From Actinomyces haliotis (lineage in GTDB: Bacteria > Actinomycetota > Actinomycetes > Actinomycetales > Actinomycetaceae): a stretch of 64,000 bases of DNA. A program made the position numbers and the translations under genes. Under the pieces are notes generated by a model. The model was not told the origin of the DNA. It made no database searches and worked only from the letters and a program-made list of their open reading frames with translations. Below, piece after piece: positions 35,468-44,526 of this stretch; the stretch's first letter is position 1; the number at the start of each line of letters is the position of its first letter. The stretch is taken from positions 23,002 through 87,001 of the forward strand of contig NZ_JACWNA010000019.1 in the NCBI RefSeq assembly GCF_015355765.1, in the 5' to 3' direction.

Positions 35468-36139
35468 ATGAGTCAGCCACGCGTCGTCGTCCTGGGCTAC
35501 GGATCCGGCAACGTCCGGTCGGCGGTGCGCGCCCTCGAGCGCGTCGGGGCCGAGGTGACTCTCACCGCGGACGCCGCGGAGGTCGAGGCCGCCGACGGCC
35601 TCGTCGTCCCCGGCGTCGGCGCCTTCGCCGCCGTCATGAACCAGCTCCGCTTCGTCGACGCCCCCCGCCTCATCGAGCGCCGTCTCGCCGGTGGCCGCCC
35701 CGTCCTCGGGATCTGCGTGGGCATGCAGGTCATGTTCGAGGACTCCACCGAGTACGCGGACGGCACCGACGACGTCGCTGGCGACGGGGGCTCCCGGGTC
35801 CCGGGACTCGGTGAGTGGGCCGGGACCGTCTCGCGGCTCGACGCCGACGTCGTCCCCCACATGGGCTGGTCCGAGGTCCGGCCGCCCGCGCGCTCCGTCC
35901 TCTTCGACGGCGTCGAGTCCGAGCGCTTCTACTTCGTCCACTCCTACGCCGCCAAGACCGACCCCGCCGCCGGTCTCGCCGAGTCCGCCACGCGTCTGCC
36001 GCAGGCCACGTGGGCGACGCACGGCGAGGACTTCGTCGCCGCGGTGGAGAACGGCCCGCTGTCGGCCACCCAGTTCCACCCCGAGAAGTCCGGCGACGCC
36101 GGCGCCCAGCTTCTGCGAAACTGGCTCGCCACCCTGTGA
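35468..36139 (+). CDS. hisH: imidazole glycerol phosphate synthase, glutaminase subunit
   Basis: A 223-residue class I glutamine amidotransferase. [17 protein letters not shown] opens it; the nucleophile is C83 in [11 protein letters not shown], and the His-Glu pair is in [10 protein letters not shown] near the end. HMGWSEV and FYFVHSYAA are typical of HisH. It supplies ammonia to HisF, whose gene is not in this window. TAGGCT (35456-35461) ends six bases before the ATG, giving a second promoter inside the cluster. Confidence 0.96.
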   Translation: MSQPRVVVLGYGSGNVRSAVRALERVGAEVTLTADAAEVEAADGLVVPGVGAFAAVMNQLRFVDAPRLIERRLAGGRPVLGICVGMQVMFEDSTEYADGTDDVAGDGGSRVPGLGEWAGTVSRLDADVVPHMGWSEVRPPARSVLFDGVESERFYFVHSYAAKTDPAAGLAESATRLPQATWATHGEDFVAAVENGPLSATQFHPEKSGDAGAQLLRNWLATL

Positions 36140-36224
36140 CGGGCCGCGTGGGCGTCAGCGGCTCGATCGACCGACCCGACGCGCACAACGACCGACCTAC
36201 CCGACCGATCCGAAGGACTACCTC

Positions 36225-36977
36225 ATGCTGACCCTCCTGCCCGCCGTCGACGTCGCCGACGGCAAGGCCGTCCGCCTCCTCCAGGGTGAGGCCGGCTCCG
36301 AGACGGACTACGGCAGCCCCGTCGACGCCGCCCGCGACTGGGGCGAGGCAGGCGCCGAGTGGATCCACCTCGTGGACCTCGACGCCGCCTTCGGCCGCGG
36401 CTCCAACGCCGCCCTCCTGTCCCGCATCGTCGGCGAGGTCGGCATCAAGGTCGAACTCTCCGGCGGCATCCGCGACGACGCCTCCCTCGAGCGGGCGCTC
36501 GCAGCCGGCGCGGCCCGCGTCAACATCGGCACCGCCGCCCTCGAGGACCCCGAGTGGACCGAACGCGTCATCCGCGAGTACGGGGACAAGGTCGCCGTCG
36601 GCCTCGACGTGCGCGGCACGGCGCTGGCCGCCCGCGGCTGGACCAAGGAGGGCGGCGACCTCTGGGAGACCCTCGACCGCCTCAACGCGGCCGGCTGCTC
36701 CCGCTACGTCGTCACTGACGTCACCAAGGACGGCACCCTCCAGGGCCCCAACACCGAGCTCCTCCGCCAGGTCGCCTCGCGCACCGACGCCCCCGTCGTC
36801 GCCTCCGGCGGCATCGCCCACCTCGCCGACATCGCGGCCCTCGCGGCGCTCGTGGACGAGGGTGTCGACTCGGCGATCGTCGGCAAGGCCCTCTACAACG
36901 GCAACTTCACCCTCCAGGACGCGCTGCGCGTCGCCCGCGGCGAGGAGCCCCTGGCCGTCGACGGGCTGGCCCGCTGA
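36225..36977 (+). CDS. priA: phosphoribosyl isomerase A (HisA/TrpF bifunctional type)
   Basis: A 250-residue TIM barrel. [15 protein letters not shown] holds the first catalytic Asp, [13 protein letters not shown] and [16 protein letters not shown] the phosphate-binding and loop segments, and [13 protein letters not shown] the second catalytic Asp. In actinobacteria this family (PriA) carries out both the HisA step and the TrpF step. Whether the organism also has a separate trpF cannot be seen here. GAAGGA stands before the ATG. Its stop overlaps the next start (TGATG). Confidence 0.93.
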   Translation: MLTLLPAVDVADGKAVRLLQGEAGSETDYGSPVDAARDWGEAGAEWIHLVDLDAAFGRGSNAALLSRIVGEVGIKVELSGGIRDDASLERALAAGAARVNIGTAALEDPEWTERVIREYGDKVAVGLDVRGTALAARGWTKEGGDLWETLDRLNAAGCSRYVVTDVTKDGTLQGPNTELLRQVASRTDAPVVASGGIAHLADIAALAALVDEGVDSAIVGKALYNGNFTLQDALRVARGEEPLAVDGLAR

Positions 36978-37852
36978 TGACGGCGCAGGGCTCATCCGCC
37001 TCGGACGGTGCCGGGCTCGGTACTGCAGCCGTTGACGACGACCCTCAGGTTCAGGCGGTCCTCGCCGCCCGCGCCAAGATGGCGAGACTCCTCGCCGCCC
37101 CGACGCCCTTCGCCACCGACGACGGCTCCGCCGACCCGGCCGTCACCGCCGCTCTTGAGGCGACCGACCTCCCGCGCCACGAGTACCTCGACCGCCTCTG
37201 GGCGGCCCTCGCCGGCTCGCGCGTCATCGTGCCCGTGGCCGCCCACGCCGTCCACGCTCCGAGCCAGGTCGACGGCCCGACGAGGCTCGCCGGACCCGCC
37301 GTCGCCGAGCGAGAGGTCGGGGGCGCCACAGTCCCCGCCCACGAGGTCCACACCGCCGACGCCGCCCAGGACGCGGCCACCCTCGCCGTCGACCTGCCCG
37401 ACGGGCACATCGCCCTGCCGGTCTTCACCTCCGCGGCCGCCATGAGCGCCTGGCGCTCCGACGTGCGCCCCGTGCCGATCGAGCCCGAGCGCGCCGCCCA
37501 GGTCGCCGTCGAGCACACCGACCAGCTCTGGGTCCTCGACCCCGGCACCCTCGACCTGCGCCTGCCGCGCCCCGCGGTCGTCGCCCTGGCCGGGGGAGAG
37601 GGCTGGGTCCCGTCCTGGCGCAGCGAGGCGATCCAGGATGAGGCGACGGCCCAGCTCCTCGCCGTCGACGGCGTCACCGGCGTCGCCTTCGAGCCCGGGG
37701 AGACGGCCGAGCTGCGCGTCTTCATCCGCATCGACGCCTCCGGTGGCATGCCCGCCGTCGCCGCGAGCCTCGAGGCCTGCCAGCACGTCATGGTCAACCC
37801 TGCCTGGGGTGAGCTCATCGACACCGTCGAGCTCTGCCCGGTGCCCGCCTGA
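36977..37852 (+). CDS. SseB-family protein
   Basis: A 291-residue protein with an SseB N-terminal domain spread over residues 60-210: RLWAALAGSRVIVPVAAHAV, then DLPDGHIALPVFTSAAAMSAWR, and VVALAGGEGWVPS. A second small domain at the C-terminus (LLAVDGVTGVAFEPGETAEL) resembles the SseB C-terminal module. These proteins are frequent last genes of actinobacterial his operons, and their role is unknown. Translation is coupled to priA by a one-base overlap. Confidence 0.82.
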   Translation: MTAQGSSASDGAGLGTAAVDDDPQVQAVLAARAKMARLLAAPTPFATDDGSADPAVTAALEATDLPRHEYLDRLWAALAGSRVIVPVAAHAVHAPSQVDGPTRLAGPAVAEREVGGATVPAHEVHTADAAQDAATLAVDLPDGHIALPVFTSAAAMSAWRSDVRPVPIEPERAAQVAVEHTDQLWVLDPGTLDLRLPRPAVVALAGGEGWVPSWRSEAIQDEATAQLLAVDGVTGVAFEPGETAELRVFIRIDASGGMPAVAASLEACQHVMVNPAWGELIDTVELCPVPA

Positions 37853-38186
37853 CGGGCTTTCGACCCCGTGCCGACCGGCCGCGCCCGACGACGTCGGCGT
37901 GGGCAGCCTCACGGAGGGTGCGGCCACGCGGGCCTGGGAGCATCCTGGGTGACCTGGTAACCTACGGATCGACCGGCCGGGGTCCGTCTCCGGCACGCAA
38001 GCGGAGAGATCCCACCTGGGTTCCCCATGGGGAACCGGGTCAGACGAGGAGCGATCCTCGTGGTCCCCGCGCCTGGGCGCAGCGGGACCGCGCCCCTGAG
38101 GGGCGCGTGACAGGGCCTTCGCTCGCGCTAAGCGGCGAGGCCCTTTCTCGTTGCTCGGTCATCGTCACCAGGAGTGAGGAACAACC
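37853..38186 (+). other. structured 5' leader of infC-rpmI-rplT
   Basis: A possible -10 (TAACCT at 37958-37963 or TACGGA at 37963-37968) is followed by consecutive hairpins. They are a perfect 18-base palindrome at 38019-38036, ACGAGG/CCTCGT (38044-38061), GGTCCC/GGGACC (about 38062-38089), CGCGCCCC/GGGGCGCG with a TGA loop (38089-38107), and a terminator-like stem at 38112-38144. IF3-L35-L20 operons are often controlled by L20 binding to such leaders; the protein that binds here is inferred, not seen. Confidence 0.6.
38112..38146 (+). terminator. attenuator-type hairpin before infC
   Basis: AGGGCCT, CGC and CGC on the left arm pair with GCGGCGAGGCCCT on the right (38132-38144), 13 pairs with two single-base bulges, then TTTCTCG. 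It ends 40 bases before the infC start. It is the most terminator-like of the leader hairpins and could be the switch point. Confidence 0.6.
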
Positions 38187-38840
38187 ATCAGCGAGCCCCG
38201 TATCAACGAACGGATCCGCGTCCCCGAGGTGCGCCTCGTCGGCCCCAGCGGTGAGCAGGTCGGCGTCGTCCGCGTCGAGGACGCACTGCGCCTGGCCGAG
38301 GAGGCCAACCTCGATCTCGTCGAGGTCGCGCCCGACGCACGCCCCCCGGTGTGCAAGCTCATGGACTACGGCAAGTTCAAGTACGAGTCGGCCATGAAGG
38401 CGCGCGACGCCCGGCGTAACCAGTCGAACACCCAGCTCAAGGAGATCCAGTTCCGGCCCAAGATCGATGAGCACGACTACGCGACCAAGATGGGTCACGT
38501 GAAGCGCTTCCTCGAGGGCGGGGACAAGGTCAAGTGCATCTGCCGCTTCCGCGGCCGTGAGCAGTCCCGTCCGGAGCTCGGCGTCCGCCTGCTCCAGAAG
38601 GTCTCCGAGGAGGTCGCGGACCTCGCGACCATCGAGTCCTACCCCCGCCAGGACGGCCGCCAGATGGTCATGGTGCTCGCCCCGACCCGCAAGAAGGCCG
38701 AGGTCAAGTCCGACCAGCGCCGTCGTCGCGAGGAGGCCCGCGCCAGCCGTCGCGCCGAGAAGCACGCGGCCCGGAACGCCAAGGCCGCCGAGCAGGCGGG
38801 CGAGGCTCCGGCTGCGGACCAGGCCGCCGAGCAGGCCTGA
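38187..38840 (+). CDS. infC: translation initiation factor IF-3, ATC start codon
   Basis: A 217-residue IF-3. The N-domain reads [18 protein letters not shown], the linker runs into [15 protein letters not shown], and the C-domain holds [14 protein letters not shown] and [13 protein letters not shown] Lys/Arg/Ala-rich tail of about 35 residues is added. Homology begins exactly at the ATC (38187). The only codons between it and an in-frame TGA at 38175 are GGA, ACA and ACC, so ATG, GTG and TTG are excluded. AGGAGTGAGGA stands before it. IF-3 rejects non-standard starts, so a rare start gives autoregulation, as known for infC with AUU in E. coli. Confidence 0.93.
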   Translation: MSEPRINERIRVPEVRLVGPSGEQVGVVRVEDALRLAEEANLDLVEVAPDARPPVCKLMDYGKFKYESAMKARDARRNQSNTQLKEIQFRPKIDEHDYATKMGHVKRFLEGGDKVKCICRFRGREQSRPELGVRLLQKVSEEVADLATIESYPRQDGRQMVMVLAPTRKKAEVKSDQRRRREEARASRRAEKHAARNAKAAEQAGEAPAADQAAEQA

Positions 38841-38927
38841 CACAGACCACAGACCCACCCCAGCGGCAGACCGCCAGGGGTACGCAGCCGGCGGGCCACC
38901 GCCCACCGGCCGAGAAGAGGAAACACA

Positions 38928-39122
38928 ATGCCGAAGAACAAGACGCACTCCGGTGCCAAGAAGCGCTTCCGGGTCACCGGCAGCGGCAAGATCATGCGCG
39001 AGCAGGCCAACAAGCGCCACCTCCTCGAGGTCAAGTCCTCGCGTCGCAAGCGTCGCCTGTCCCGGGACCAGGTCCTGGACCCGTCGAACGTCCGCGAGGT
39101 CAAGAAGCTGCTCGGTCGCTGA
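38928..39122 (+). CDS. rpmI: 50S ribosomal protein L35
   Basis: A 64-residue basic protein: [20 protein letters not shown], then [14 protein letters not shown] and SSRRKRRLS, the full L35 pattern. It lies 87 bases after infC in the usual infC-rpmI-rplT order; GAGAGGAA-like purines stand before the ATG. Confidence 0.97.
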   Translation: MPKNKTHSGAKKRFRVTGSGKIMREQANKRHLLEVKSSRRKRRLSRDQVLDPSNVREVKKLLGR

Positions 39123-39150
39123 CCGGCCCCACCACTGAAGGAGTCATCAC

Positions 39151-39531
39151 ATGGCACGTGTGAAGCGGGCTGTCAACGCCCAGAAGAAGCGTCGTACCGT
39201 TCTCGAGCAGGCCTCGGGCTACCGCGGCCAGCGCTCGCGTCTCTACCGCAAGGCCAAGGAGCAGGTCACCCACTCCGGCGTCTACGCGTTCCGCGACCGC
39301 CGCGCGAAGAAGGGCGACTTCCGTCGCCTCTGGATCCAGCGCATCAACGCCGCGGCGCGCGCCGAGGGCCTCACCTACAACCGGTTCATCCAGGGCCTCG
39401 GCCTCGCCGGTGTCGAGATCGACCGCAAGATGCTGGCTGAGCTGGCCGTCAACGAGCCGGCCGCCTTCAAGGCCCTCGTCGAGACCGCCAAGGCCGCCCT
39501 GCCCGAGGACGTCAACGCCCCCAAGGCCTGA
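39151..39531 (+). CDS. rplT: 50S ribosomal protein L20
   Basis: A 126-residue protein: [20 protein letters not shown], then [19 protein letters not shown] and [19 protein letters not shown], all diagnostic of L20. GAAGGAG stands before the ATG. It binds 23S rRNA during early 50S assembly and in many bacteria also represses its own operon at the mRNA leader. A long hairpin follows the gene. Confidence 0.97.
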   Translation: MARVKRAVNAQKKRRTVLEQASGYRGQRSRLYRKAKEQVTHSGVYAFRDRRAKKGDFRRLWIQRINAAARAEGLTYNRFIQGLGLAGVEIDRKMLAELAVNEPAAFKALVETAKAALPEDVNAPKA

Positions 39532-39582
39532 GCCTCCGGTCCTCAGCGGCACCGCACGAGCGGACGCCGGCTGACCACCACC

Positions 39583-39618
39583 GACGGCGCCGCCTCCCAC
39601 CCGGGAGGCGGCGCCGTC
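39583..39618 (+). terminator. terminator of the infC operon
   Basis: GACGGCGCCGCCTCCC (39583-39598) pairs perfectly over 16 bases with 39603-39618 around the loop ACCC. No T run follows. It is the strongest simple hairpin in this part and closes infC-rpmI-rplT. Confidence 0.75.
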
Positions 39619-39701
39619 GTCGTGCGTGCCGAGGTCGTGCGGCCGGCCGGCCGTGCCGCCTGCTCCCCAGCCGCCTCCACCTCTGCCGTAGGCTGCCCCG
39701 C

Positions 39702-40613
39702 GTGAGCAAGCGCAAGGACCACTGGCACCCCGGCACACCCATCGAGACCGAGGACGGCGCCCCCGTCGTCGGCACCTCCATGGGCTTCCTCGACAACCCT
39801 GGAGCCCAGCGCGTCAGCCGCGTCGCCGCCCTCGCCTCCCGGCGCGCCCGCACCAAGCACGGCCGCTTCCTCGTCGAGGGACCCCAGGGCGTCCGTGAGG
39901 CCGTCGTCCACCAACCCTCCCGCGTCCAGGACCTCTACCTCACCCAGCAGGGCCTCGAGCGGCACTCCGACGTCCTCGCCGCCGCGCAGGACGCAGACGT
40001 CTACGTCCACCTCGTCAGCGACGAGGTCATGGCCGCGATGAGCACGGACGCGCAGGGCGTCCTCGCCGTCGTCGCGACTGCCGCGGGCGCCGACGCCCCG
40101 ACGGGCATCGAGGCGCTCGCCGCCCTCCTCGAGCGGGGCGCCCGCCTCGTCGCCGTCCTCACCGAGACCCAGGACCCCGGCAACGCCGGCACCATCATCC
40201 GCGTCGCCGACGCCGCCGGCGCCGACGCCGTCGTCCTCGCCCGCGGCTCCGTCGACCCGACGAACCCGAAGGTCGTGCGCTCCACCGCCGGCAGCCTCTT
40301 CCACCTGCCCGTCGTCTCCGACCTCACCCTCGACGAGGCCGTCACCGCGCTCAAGGCCGCAGGGCTCTCCGTCCTGGCCGCCGACGGCGCGGGGGAGACA
40401 GGCCTGTACTCGCCCGCGGCCGAAGAGCGCCTCGTCGTCCCGACCGCCTGGCTCCTCGGCAACGAGGCCCGAGGCTTCGCACCGGCCACGCTCGGCACCG
40501 CCGACGCCGTCGTCTCCATCCCGGTCTACGGCGAGGCCGAGTCCCTCAACGTCGCCACGGCCGCCGCGATCTGCCTCTACGCCTCCGCCCGCGCCCACCA
40601 CGCGGGGGAGTGA
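39702..40613 (+). CDS. TrmH/SpoU-family RNA 2'-O-methyltransferase
   Basis: A 303-residue SPOUT methyltransferase. An N-terminal substrate-binding part (HGRFLVEGPQGVREAV, L30e-like) precedes the catalytic knot: NAGTIIRVADAAGADAV, LLGNEARGF and SIPVYGEAESLNVATAAAI, motifs 1 to 3. It methylates a 2'-hydroxyl in tRNA or 23S rRNA using S-adenosylmethionine; the exact target is not visible. Genes of this kind commonly follow rplT and precede pheST in actinobacteria, as here. GTG start with TAGGCT (39689-39694) seven bases before it. Confidence 0.92.
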   Translation: MSKRKDHWHPGTPIETEDGAPVVGTSMGFLDNPGAQRVSRVAALASRRARTKHGRFLVEGPQGVREAVVHQPSRVQDLYLTQQGLERHSDVLAAAQDADVYVHLVSDEVMAAMSTDAQGVLAVVATAAGADAPTGIEALAALLERGARLVAVLTETQDPGNAGTIIRVADAAGADAVVLARGSVDPTNPKVVRSTAGSLFHLPVVSDLTLDEAVTALKAAGLSVLAADGAGETGLYSPAAEERLVVPTAWLLGNEARGFAPATLGTADAVVSIPVYGEAESLNVATAAAICLYASARAHHAGE

Positions 40614-40734
40614 CCGCGCAGCCGCTGCATGAGACGGCACCGGGCGCACGAGAGCCCACGGTGCTATCGTCACGAGCACGCCCGTCCCGACCCTGGGACG
40701 CAGGCGCCCGTTTCCGGACAGGAGGGAGCGTCGC

Positions 40735-40794
40735 ATGAGCACTGCCATGAGCACGCCGACCCGTCGCTGTCGTGGCTGTCGTCTTCACCGCTGA
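40735..40794 (+). CDS. 19-residue Cys/Arg-rich leader peptide
   Basis: ATG at 40735 stands nine bases after AGGAGG, a near-perfect ribosome-binding site. The peptide is MSTAMSTPTRRCRGCRLHR. Two Cys, six Arg and one His are packed in the last ten codons, the layout of a ribosome-stalling attenuator peptide. TATCGT (40665-40670) may be the -10, and the GTCCC/GGGAC hairpin near 40684-40699 precedes it. The ABC transporter begins 95 bases downstream. Control by Cys or Arg supply would point to the transporter substrate; this is inference. Confidence 0.6.
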   Translation: MSTAMSTPTRRCRGCRLHR

Positions 40795-40889
40795 GCGACC
40801 GCTGAGCCGCCACCGGAGGTCCTGAGCGACCCCGCTCCAGCCACCACCCGTCCGCGAGGCCACGCCTCCTGAACCCAGTGAGGTTCACC

Positions 40890-41657
40890 GTGACACACAC
40901 CCTTGCCCCCACCGCCGCCGACGAGCCCCTCGTCCGGATCAGCCACGTCTCCAAGTGGTACGGCGACTTCCAGGCCCTGGACGACGTCTCCCTCGACGTC
41001 AACCGGGGCGAGGTCGTCGCCGTCATCGGCGCCTCGGGCTCCGGCAAGTCGACCCTGTGCCGCACCGTCAACCGGCTCGAGACCTTCCAACAGGGCACCA
41101 TCACGATCGACGGCGTCCCCCTGCCCGAGGAGGGCAAGGAGCTCGCCCGCCTGCGCGCCGACGTCGGCATGGTCTTCCAGTCCTTCAACCTCTTCCCGCA
41201 CCGCACCGTCCTCGACAACATCACGATGGCGCCGGTTCACGTGCGCAAGGTCCCCAAGGTGCAGGCGGAGGCCCGCGCCCACGAGCTCCTCGAGCGTGTC
41301 GGCCTCGCCGACCAGGCCGGCAAGCGCCCGCCCCAGCTCTCCGGCGGGCAGCAGCAGCGCGTCGCCATCGCCCGGGCTCTCGCCATGGACCCCAAGGTCA
41401 TGCTCTTCGACGAGCCGACCTCCGCCCTCGACCCCGAGATGATCACCGAGGTCCTCGACGTCATCAAGGACCTCGCCACCTCCGGCATGACCATGCTCGT
41501 CGTCACCCACGAGATGGGATTCGCCCGCCAGGTGGCCGACCGCGTGATCTTCATGGACCACGGCCAGGTCGTCGAGGACGCCGAGCCCGAGTCCTTCTTC
41601 GCGCACCCTTCCTCCGAGCGCGCCCGCGACTTCCTCTCCAAGATCCTCAGCCACTGA
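40890..41657 (+). CDS. amino-acid ABC transporter ATP-binding protein (GluA/GlnQ type)
   Basis: A 255-residue polar-amino-acid-type ATPase: Walker [11 protein letters not shown]-loop [16 protein letters not shown], signature [15 protein letters not shown], Walker [15 protein letters not shown] and switch His in [11 protein letters not shown]. Together with the next three genes it forms a complete importer. The GTG at 40890 is preferred over the one at 40878 because GAGG (40880-40883) then serves as its ribosome-binding site. Confidence 0.94.
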   Translation: MTHTLAPTAADEPLVRISHVSKWYGDFQALDDVSLDVNRGEVVAVIGASGSGKSTLCRTVNRLETFQQGTITIDGVPLPEEGKELARLRADVGMVFQSFNLFPHRTVLDNITMAPVHVRKVPKVQAEARAHELLERVGLADQAGKRPPQLSGGQQQRVAIARALAMDPKVMLFDEPTSALDPEMITEVLDVIKDLATSGMTMLVVTHEMGFARQVADRVIFMDHGQVVEDAEPESFFAHPSSERARDFLSKILSH

Positions 41658-41765
41658 CCGGTTCGTCCCACCGCGAGCCACAACCCCTCCCAGGCCGAGC
41701 CACCCACCCCGGGGGCGACCGGCACCACCGGCGGCCCACGCCGTCACCGACGAAGGAGCACCCGC

Positions 41766-42752
41766 ATGACCACCATCTCCCGACGCAGCGTCCTCGGCGC
41801 AGGCGGCGCCACCGCCCTCGCGCTCGTCCTCGCCGCCTGCTCGGACACCGGCAGTGACGGCAAGTCCGTCGCCCAGTCCTCGGCCTCCGCCTCCGGTGGT
41901 TCCGAGTCCTACGACTCCATCATCAACTCCGGTCCCGTCGCGTCGGACGACGAGGTCTCCGCCTCCACGTGGGCCAGCGCCGTCAAGAAGGCAGGCACCT
42001 TCAAGATCGGCGGGACGAAGACCAACCAGGTCTTCAGCCTCGAGGACCCGACCACCGGCAAGGTCACCGGATTCGACGCCGCGATCTCCCAGCTCCTCGC
42101 CCGGTACGTCCTGGGGGGCGACGACGCCGCCTCCCTCGTCGAGATCACGCAGGCCACCTCCGACACCCGCGAGACCCTCCTGGAGAACGGATCCGTCGAG
42201 GCGGTCTTCGCCACCTACACGATCACCCCGGCGCGCGCCGAGAAGATCACCTTCGCCGGCCCGTACTATGAGTCGGGCCAGACGGTCCTCGTCAAGGCGG
42301 ACAACTCCAAGATCACGGGCGTCAAGTCGCTCACGAGCGGCGTCAAGGTCGCCGTCCAGGCCAACTCCACGTCCGTCCACGCCGTCACGGAGCACGCGCC
42401 CGACGCCGAGCAGGTCCAGTTCGAGACCGACTCCGACTGCGTCGCCGCCGTCGAGGCCGGACAGGTCGACGCCTACGTCCTGGACGAGGCCGTGCTGCTC
42501 GCCACGGTGGCCTCGAACGACAAGGTCAAGCTCGTCGGCAAGCCCTTCACCACGGAGCCCTACGGCATCGGGCTTCCCAAGGACTCCGACGGCCAGGCCT
42601 TCGTCAACGCCTTCCTCGCCAAGATCGACGAGGACGGGACTTGGGCGAAGGTCTGGAACAACACCATCGGCTCCATCACCCACGGCACCGCCCCCGAGCC
42701 GCCCGTCATCGGCTCCGTCGAGGGCGCCGCCACCGCGACCCCCACCGCCTGA
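41766..42752 (+). CDS. amino-acid ABC transporter substrate-binding lipoprotein (GluB type)
   Basis: A 328-residue exported lipoprotein. The signal has the twin-arginine-like SRRSVLGAGG and a lipobox ALVLAAC with C25. A Ser/Ala-rich linker precedes two periplasmic-binding lobes (FKIGGTKTNQVFSLEDPTTG, TRETLLENGSVEAVFATYTI, RAEKITFAGPYYESGQTVLV). This is the SBP_bac_3 glutamate/polar amino acid group. It has a longer N-terminal linker than most homologues. Ligand specificity is not settled by sequence. Confidence 0.93.
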   Translation: MTTISRRSVLGAGGATALALVLAACSDTGSDGKSVAQSSASASGGSESYDSIINSGPVASDDEVSASTWASAVKKAGTFKIGGTKTNQVFSLEDPTTGKVTGFDAAISQLLARYVLGGDDAASLVEITQATSDTRETLLENGSVEAVFATYTITPARAEKITFAGPYYESGQTVLVKADNSKITGVKSLTSGVKVAVQANSTSVHAVTEHAPDAEQVQFETDSDCVAAVEAGQVDAYVLDEAVLLATVASNDKVKLVGKPFTTEPYGIGLPKDSDGQAFVNAFLAKIDEDGTWAKVWNNTIGSITHGTAPEPPVIGSVEGAATATPTA

Positions 42753-42844
42753 CACACCCGACGCGCACCGCGGGAGCGGCTCCGTCGGCATGGGCACGAC
42801 CCTGCCGACGGAGCCGCCGCGGCGGCACGCGAGGAAGGGAACCC

Positions 42845-43501
42845 GTGAACGTCATCACCGAGAACCTGGGCCTCCTCGGCTCCGGGCTGCTCACGACGCT
42901 CCTGCTCGCCCTCGCGGGCTACGCGGGGGCTCTCGTCGTGGGCACGCTCGTCGCCGTGTGCCGCGTCAGTCCCGTCCCGCCGCTGCGGTGGTTCGCCTCC
43001 GCCTGGGTCGCCGTCGCCTGCAACGTCCCGCTCCTGTGCCTCATGATCCTGCTGGCCTTCGGCGTGCCCAGGATCGGCCTCCCCGTGACGCTGATGTGGG
43101 CCGCGGTCATCGGCATCATCTTCTCAGCCTCCGGGTTCGTCTGCGAGACCGTCCGATCCGGCATCAACTCGGTGTCCAAGGGCCAGATCGAGGCGGCCCG
43201 CGCCCTGGGCATGCCCTTCCGGCTCATCATCGGCAAGGTCGTCCTCCCACAGGCCCTCAGCCGCACGATCCAGCCGCTCGTGAACATCTTCATCTCCTGC
43301 CTCATCGGCTCCTCGCTCGCCGCGGCCATCGGCGTACCCGAGCTCACCAACGTGACGCAGCAGCTCAACCTGCGTTACGCCGAGGCGGTCATCACCTTCC
43401 TCCTCTCGGGCCTGACCTACCTCGTCATCGCCTTCATCGCGACGCGCCTGGGCGGCAGCCTCGAGCGGCGCGCCACCGCCAGGACGGAGGCCCGTGCATG
43501 A
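42845..43501 (+). CDS. amino-acid ABC transporter permease (GluC type)
   Basis: A 218-residue inner-membrane permease with about five helices. The ABC-coupling loop is GQIEAARALGMPFRLIIGKVVLPQA (EAA motif at about residues 115-140). GTG at 42845 follows GAAGGGA and is preferred to upstream starts that run through the end of the lipoprotein gene. Its stop overlaps the ATG of the next permease in ATGA, so the two subunits are co-translated. Confidence 0.92.
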   Translation: MNVITENLGLLGSGLLTTLLLALAGYAGALVVGTLVAVCRVSPVPPLRWFASAWVAVACNVPLLCLMILLAFGVPRIGLPVTLMWAAVIGIIFSASGFVCETVRSGINSVSKGQIEAARALGMPFRLIIGKVVLPQALSRTIQPLVNIFISCLIGSSLAAAIGVPELTNVTQQLNLRYAEAVITFLLSGLTYLVIAFIATRLGGSLERRATARTEARA

Positions 43502-44391
43502 GCGCCCCGACCCAGGCGGACGTCACCGCCGCCCTCGGCACGCGACTCGGTCGGCGTCCTCTGCGAGGACGCCGTCGGCGAGCCACGGACGCCGACCTGC
43601 TCTTCGACGCGCCCGGCCCGCGTGGTCGGCGGCGGATCGTCATCGCCTCAGTCGTCGCCACCCTCGTCATCATCGGCGTCATCGCTCTCGTGCTCCACCA
43701 GGCGGCGACCGCCGGACAGCTCGCCTACCCCAGGTGGCGCTACTTCGCGGGCGTCTCGGTGGTGAGGTTCTTCGGTCGGGCGCTGGCGGACACGCTGCTC
43801 GCGACGGGGGTGAGCGCGCTCATCGCCTTCCCGCTCGGCGTCCTGCTGGGCTGGCTCCGACTCGGTTCCCAGCGGGTCGTGCGCGGCGTCGTAGGGCTGT
43901 GGATCGACGCGATGCGCGCCGTCCCGATGCTGCTGCTGGTCTACTTCTTCCTGCTGGCCGTTCCCCGGATGGGGCTCACGCTCCCGTACTTCTGGATGCT
44001 CGTCATCCCGATCGTCATGTGCTCGTCCGCGACGACGGCGGAGGTGTTCCGCTCCGGCGTCCTCGCCCTGGACAAGGGGCAGGCCGAGGCGGCGCAGGCG
44101 CTGGGCATGAGGCACGGGCTCGCCATGCGCCTCGTCCTCGCCCCGCAGGCGCTGCGCCTCATGCTCCCGACCCTCATCACCCAGCTCGTGACGATCCTCA
44201 AGGACACCTCTCTGGGCTACGTCGTCGCCTACACGGAGCTCATGTACGCCGGGCGCCTCATCGTCCAGGCGGCGCGCGTCTACCAGCTCGACGTGTACCT
44301 GCCCGCCTACGTCATCATCGCTGTCATCTACGTGGCCCTCAACTGGGTGCTGGGGGCCGCTGCGCGCTGGGTCGAGGCCCGCACGCGCTGA
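43498..44391 (+). CDS. amino-acid ABC transporter permease (GluD type)
   Basis: A 297-residue permease with an Arg-rich cytoplasmic N-terminal extension of about 48 residues (RRPLRGRRRRATDADLLF), one extra helix and then the HisM-type core. The EAA loop reads GQAEAAQALGMRHGLAMRLV. Length and extension match GluD of actinobacterial glutamate transporters. Only the four genes of this importer lie between the leader ORF and pheS. Confidence 0.92.
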   Translation: MSAPTQADVTAALGTRLGRRPLRGRRRRATDADLLFDAPGPRGRRRIVIASVVATLVIIGVIALVLHQAATAGQLAYPRWRYFAGVSVVRFFGRALADTLLATGVSALIAFPLGVLLGWLRLGSQRVVRGVVGLWIDAMRAVPMLLLVYFFLLAVPRMGLTLPYFWMLVIPIVMCSSATTAEVFRSGVLALDKGQAEAAQALGMRHGLAMRLVLAPQALRLMLPTLITQLVTILKDTSLGYVVAYTELMYAGRLIVQAARVYQLDVYLPAYVIIAVIYVALNWVLGAAARWVEARTR

Positions 44392-44400
44392 GCGCGAGGC

Positions 44401-44414
44401 CCTCGGCGCCGAGG
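44401..44414 (+). terminator. short palindrome after the ABC operon
   Basis: CCTCGGCGCCGAGG is a perfect 14-base palindrome beginning ten bases after the permease stop. It can form only a five-pair stem, so termination there is uncertain. Confidence 0.35.
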
Positions 44415-44487
44415 CGCCGTGGCACGCGCGGAGCCCGCCCCGGTCTCGGCCTCGCGCCCGCGATTTCAGCGGCCCCACCGCTCGGAC

Positions 44488-44493
44488 TACCCT
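44488..44493 (+). promoter_or_regulatory. -10 box of pheST
   Basis: TACCCT lies 33 bases before the pheS ATG. Unlike leaderless neighbours, pheS has a proper ribosome-binding site (GGAAGG, nine bases from the ATG). Confidence 0.45.
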
Positions 44494-44526
44494 GGGCCCG
44501 ATCCACGAGAACCGGAAGGCACCCAG

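Noticed and set aside
44461..44526. T-box leader before pheS
   Set aside because: The leader is only about 30 bases long from the likely -10 and lacks the conserved T-box sequence.
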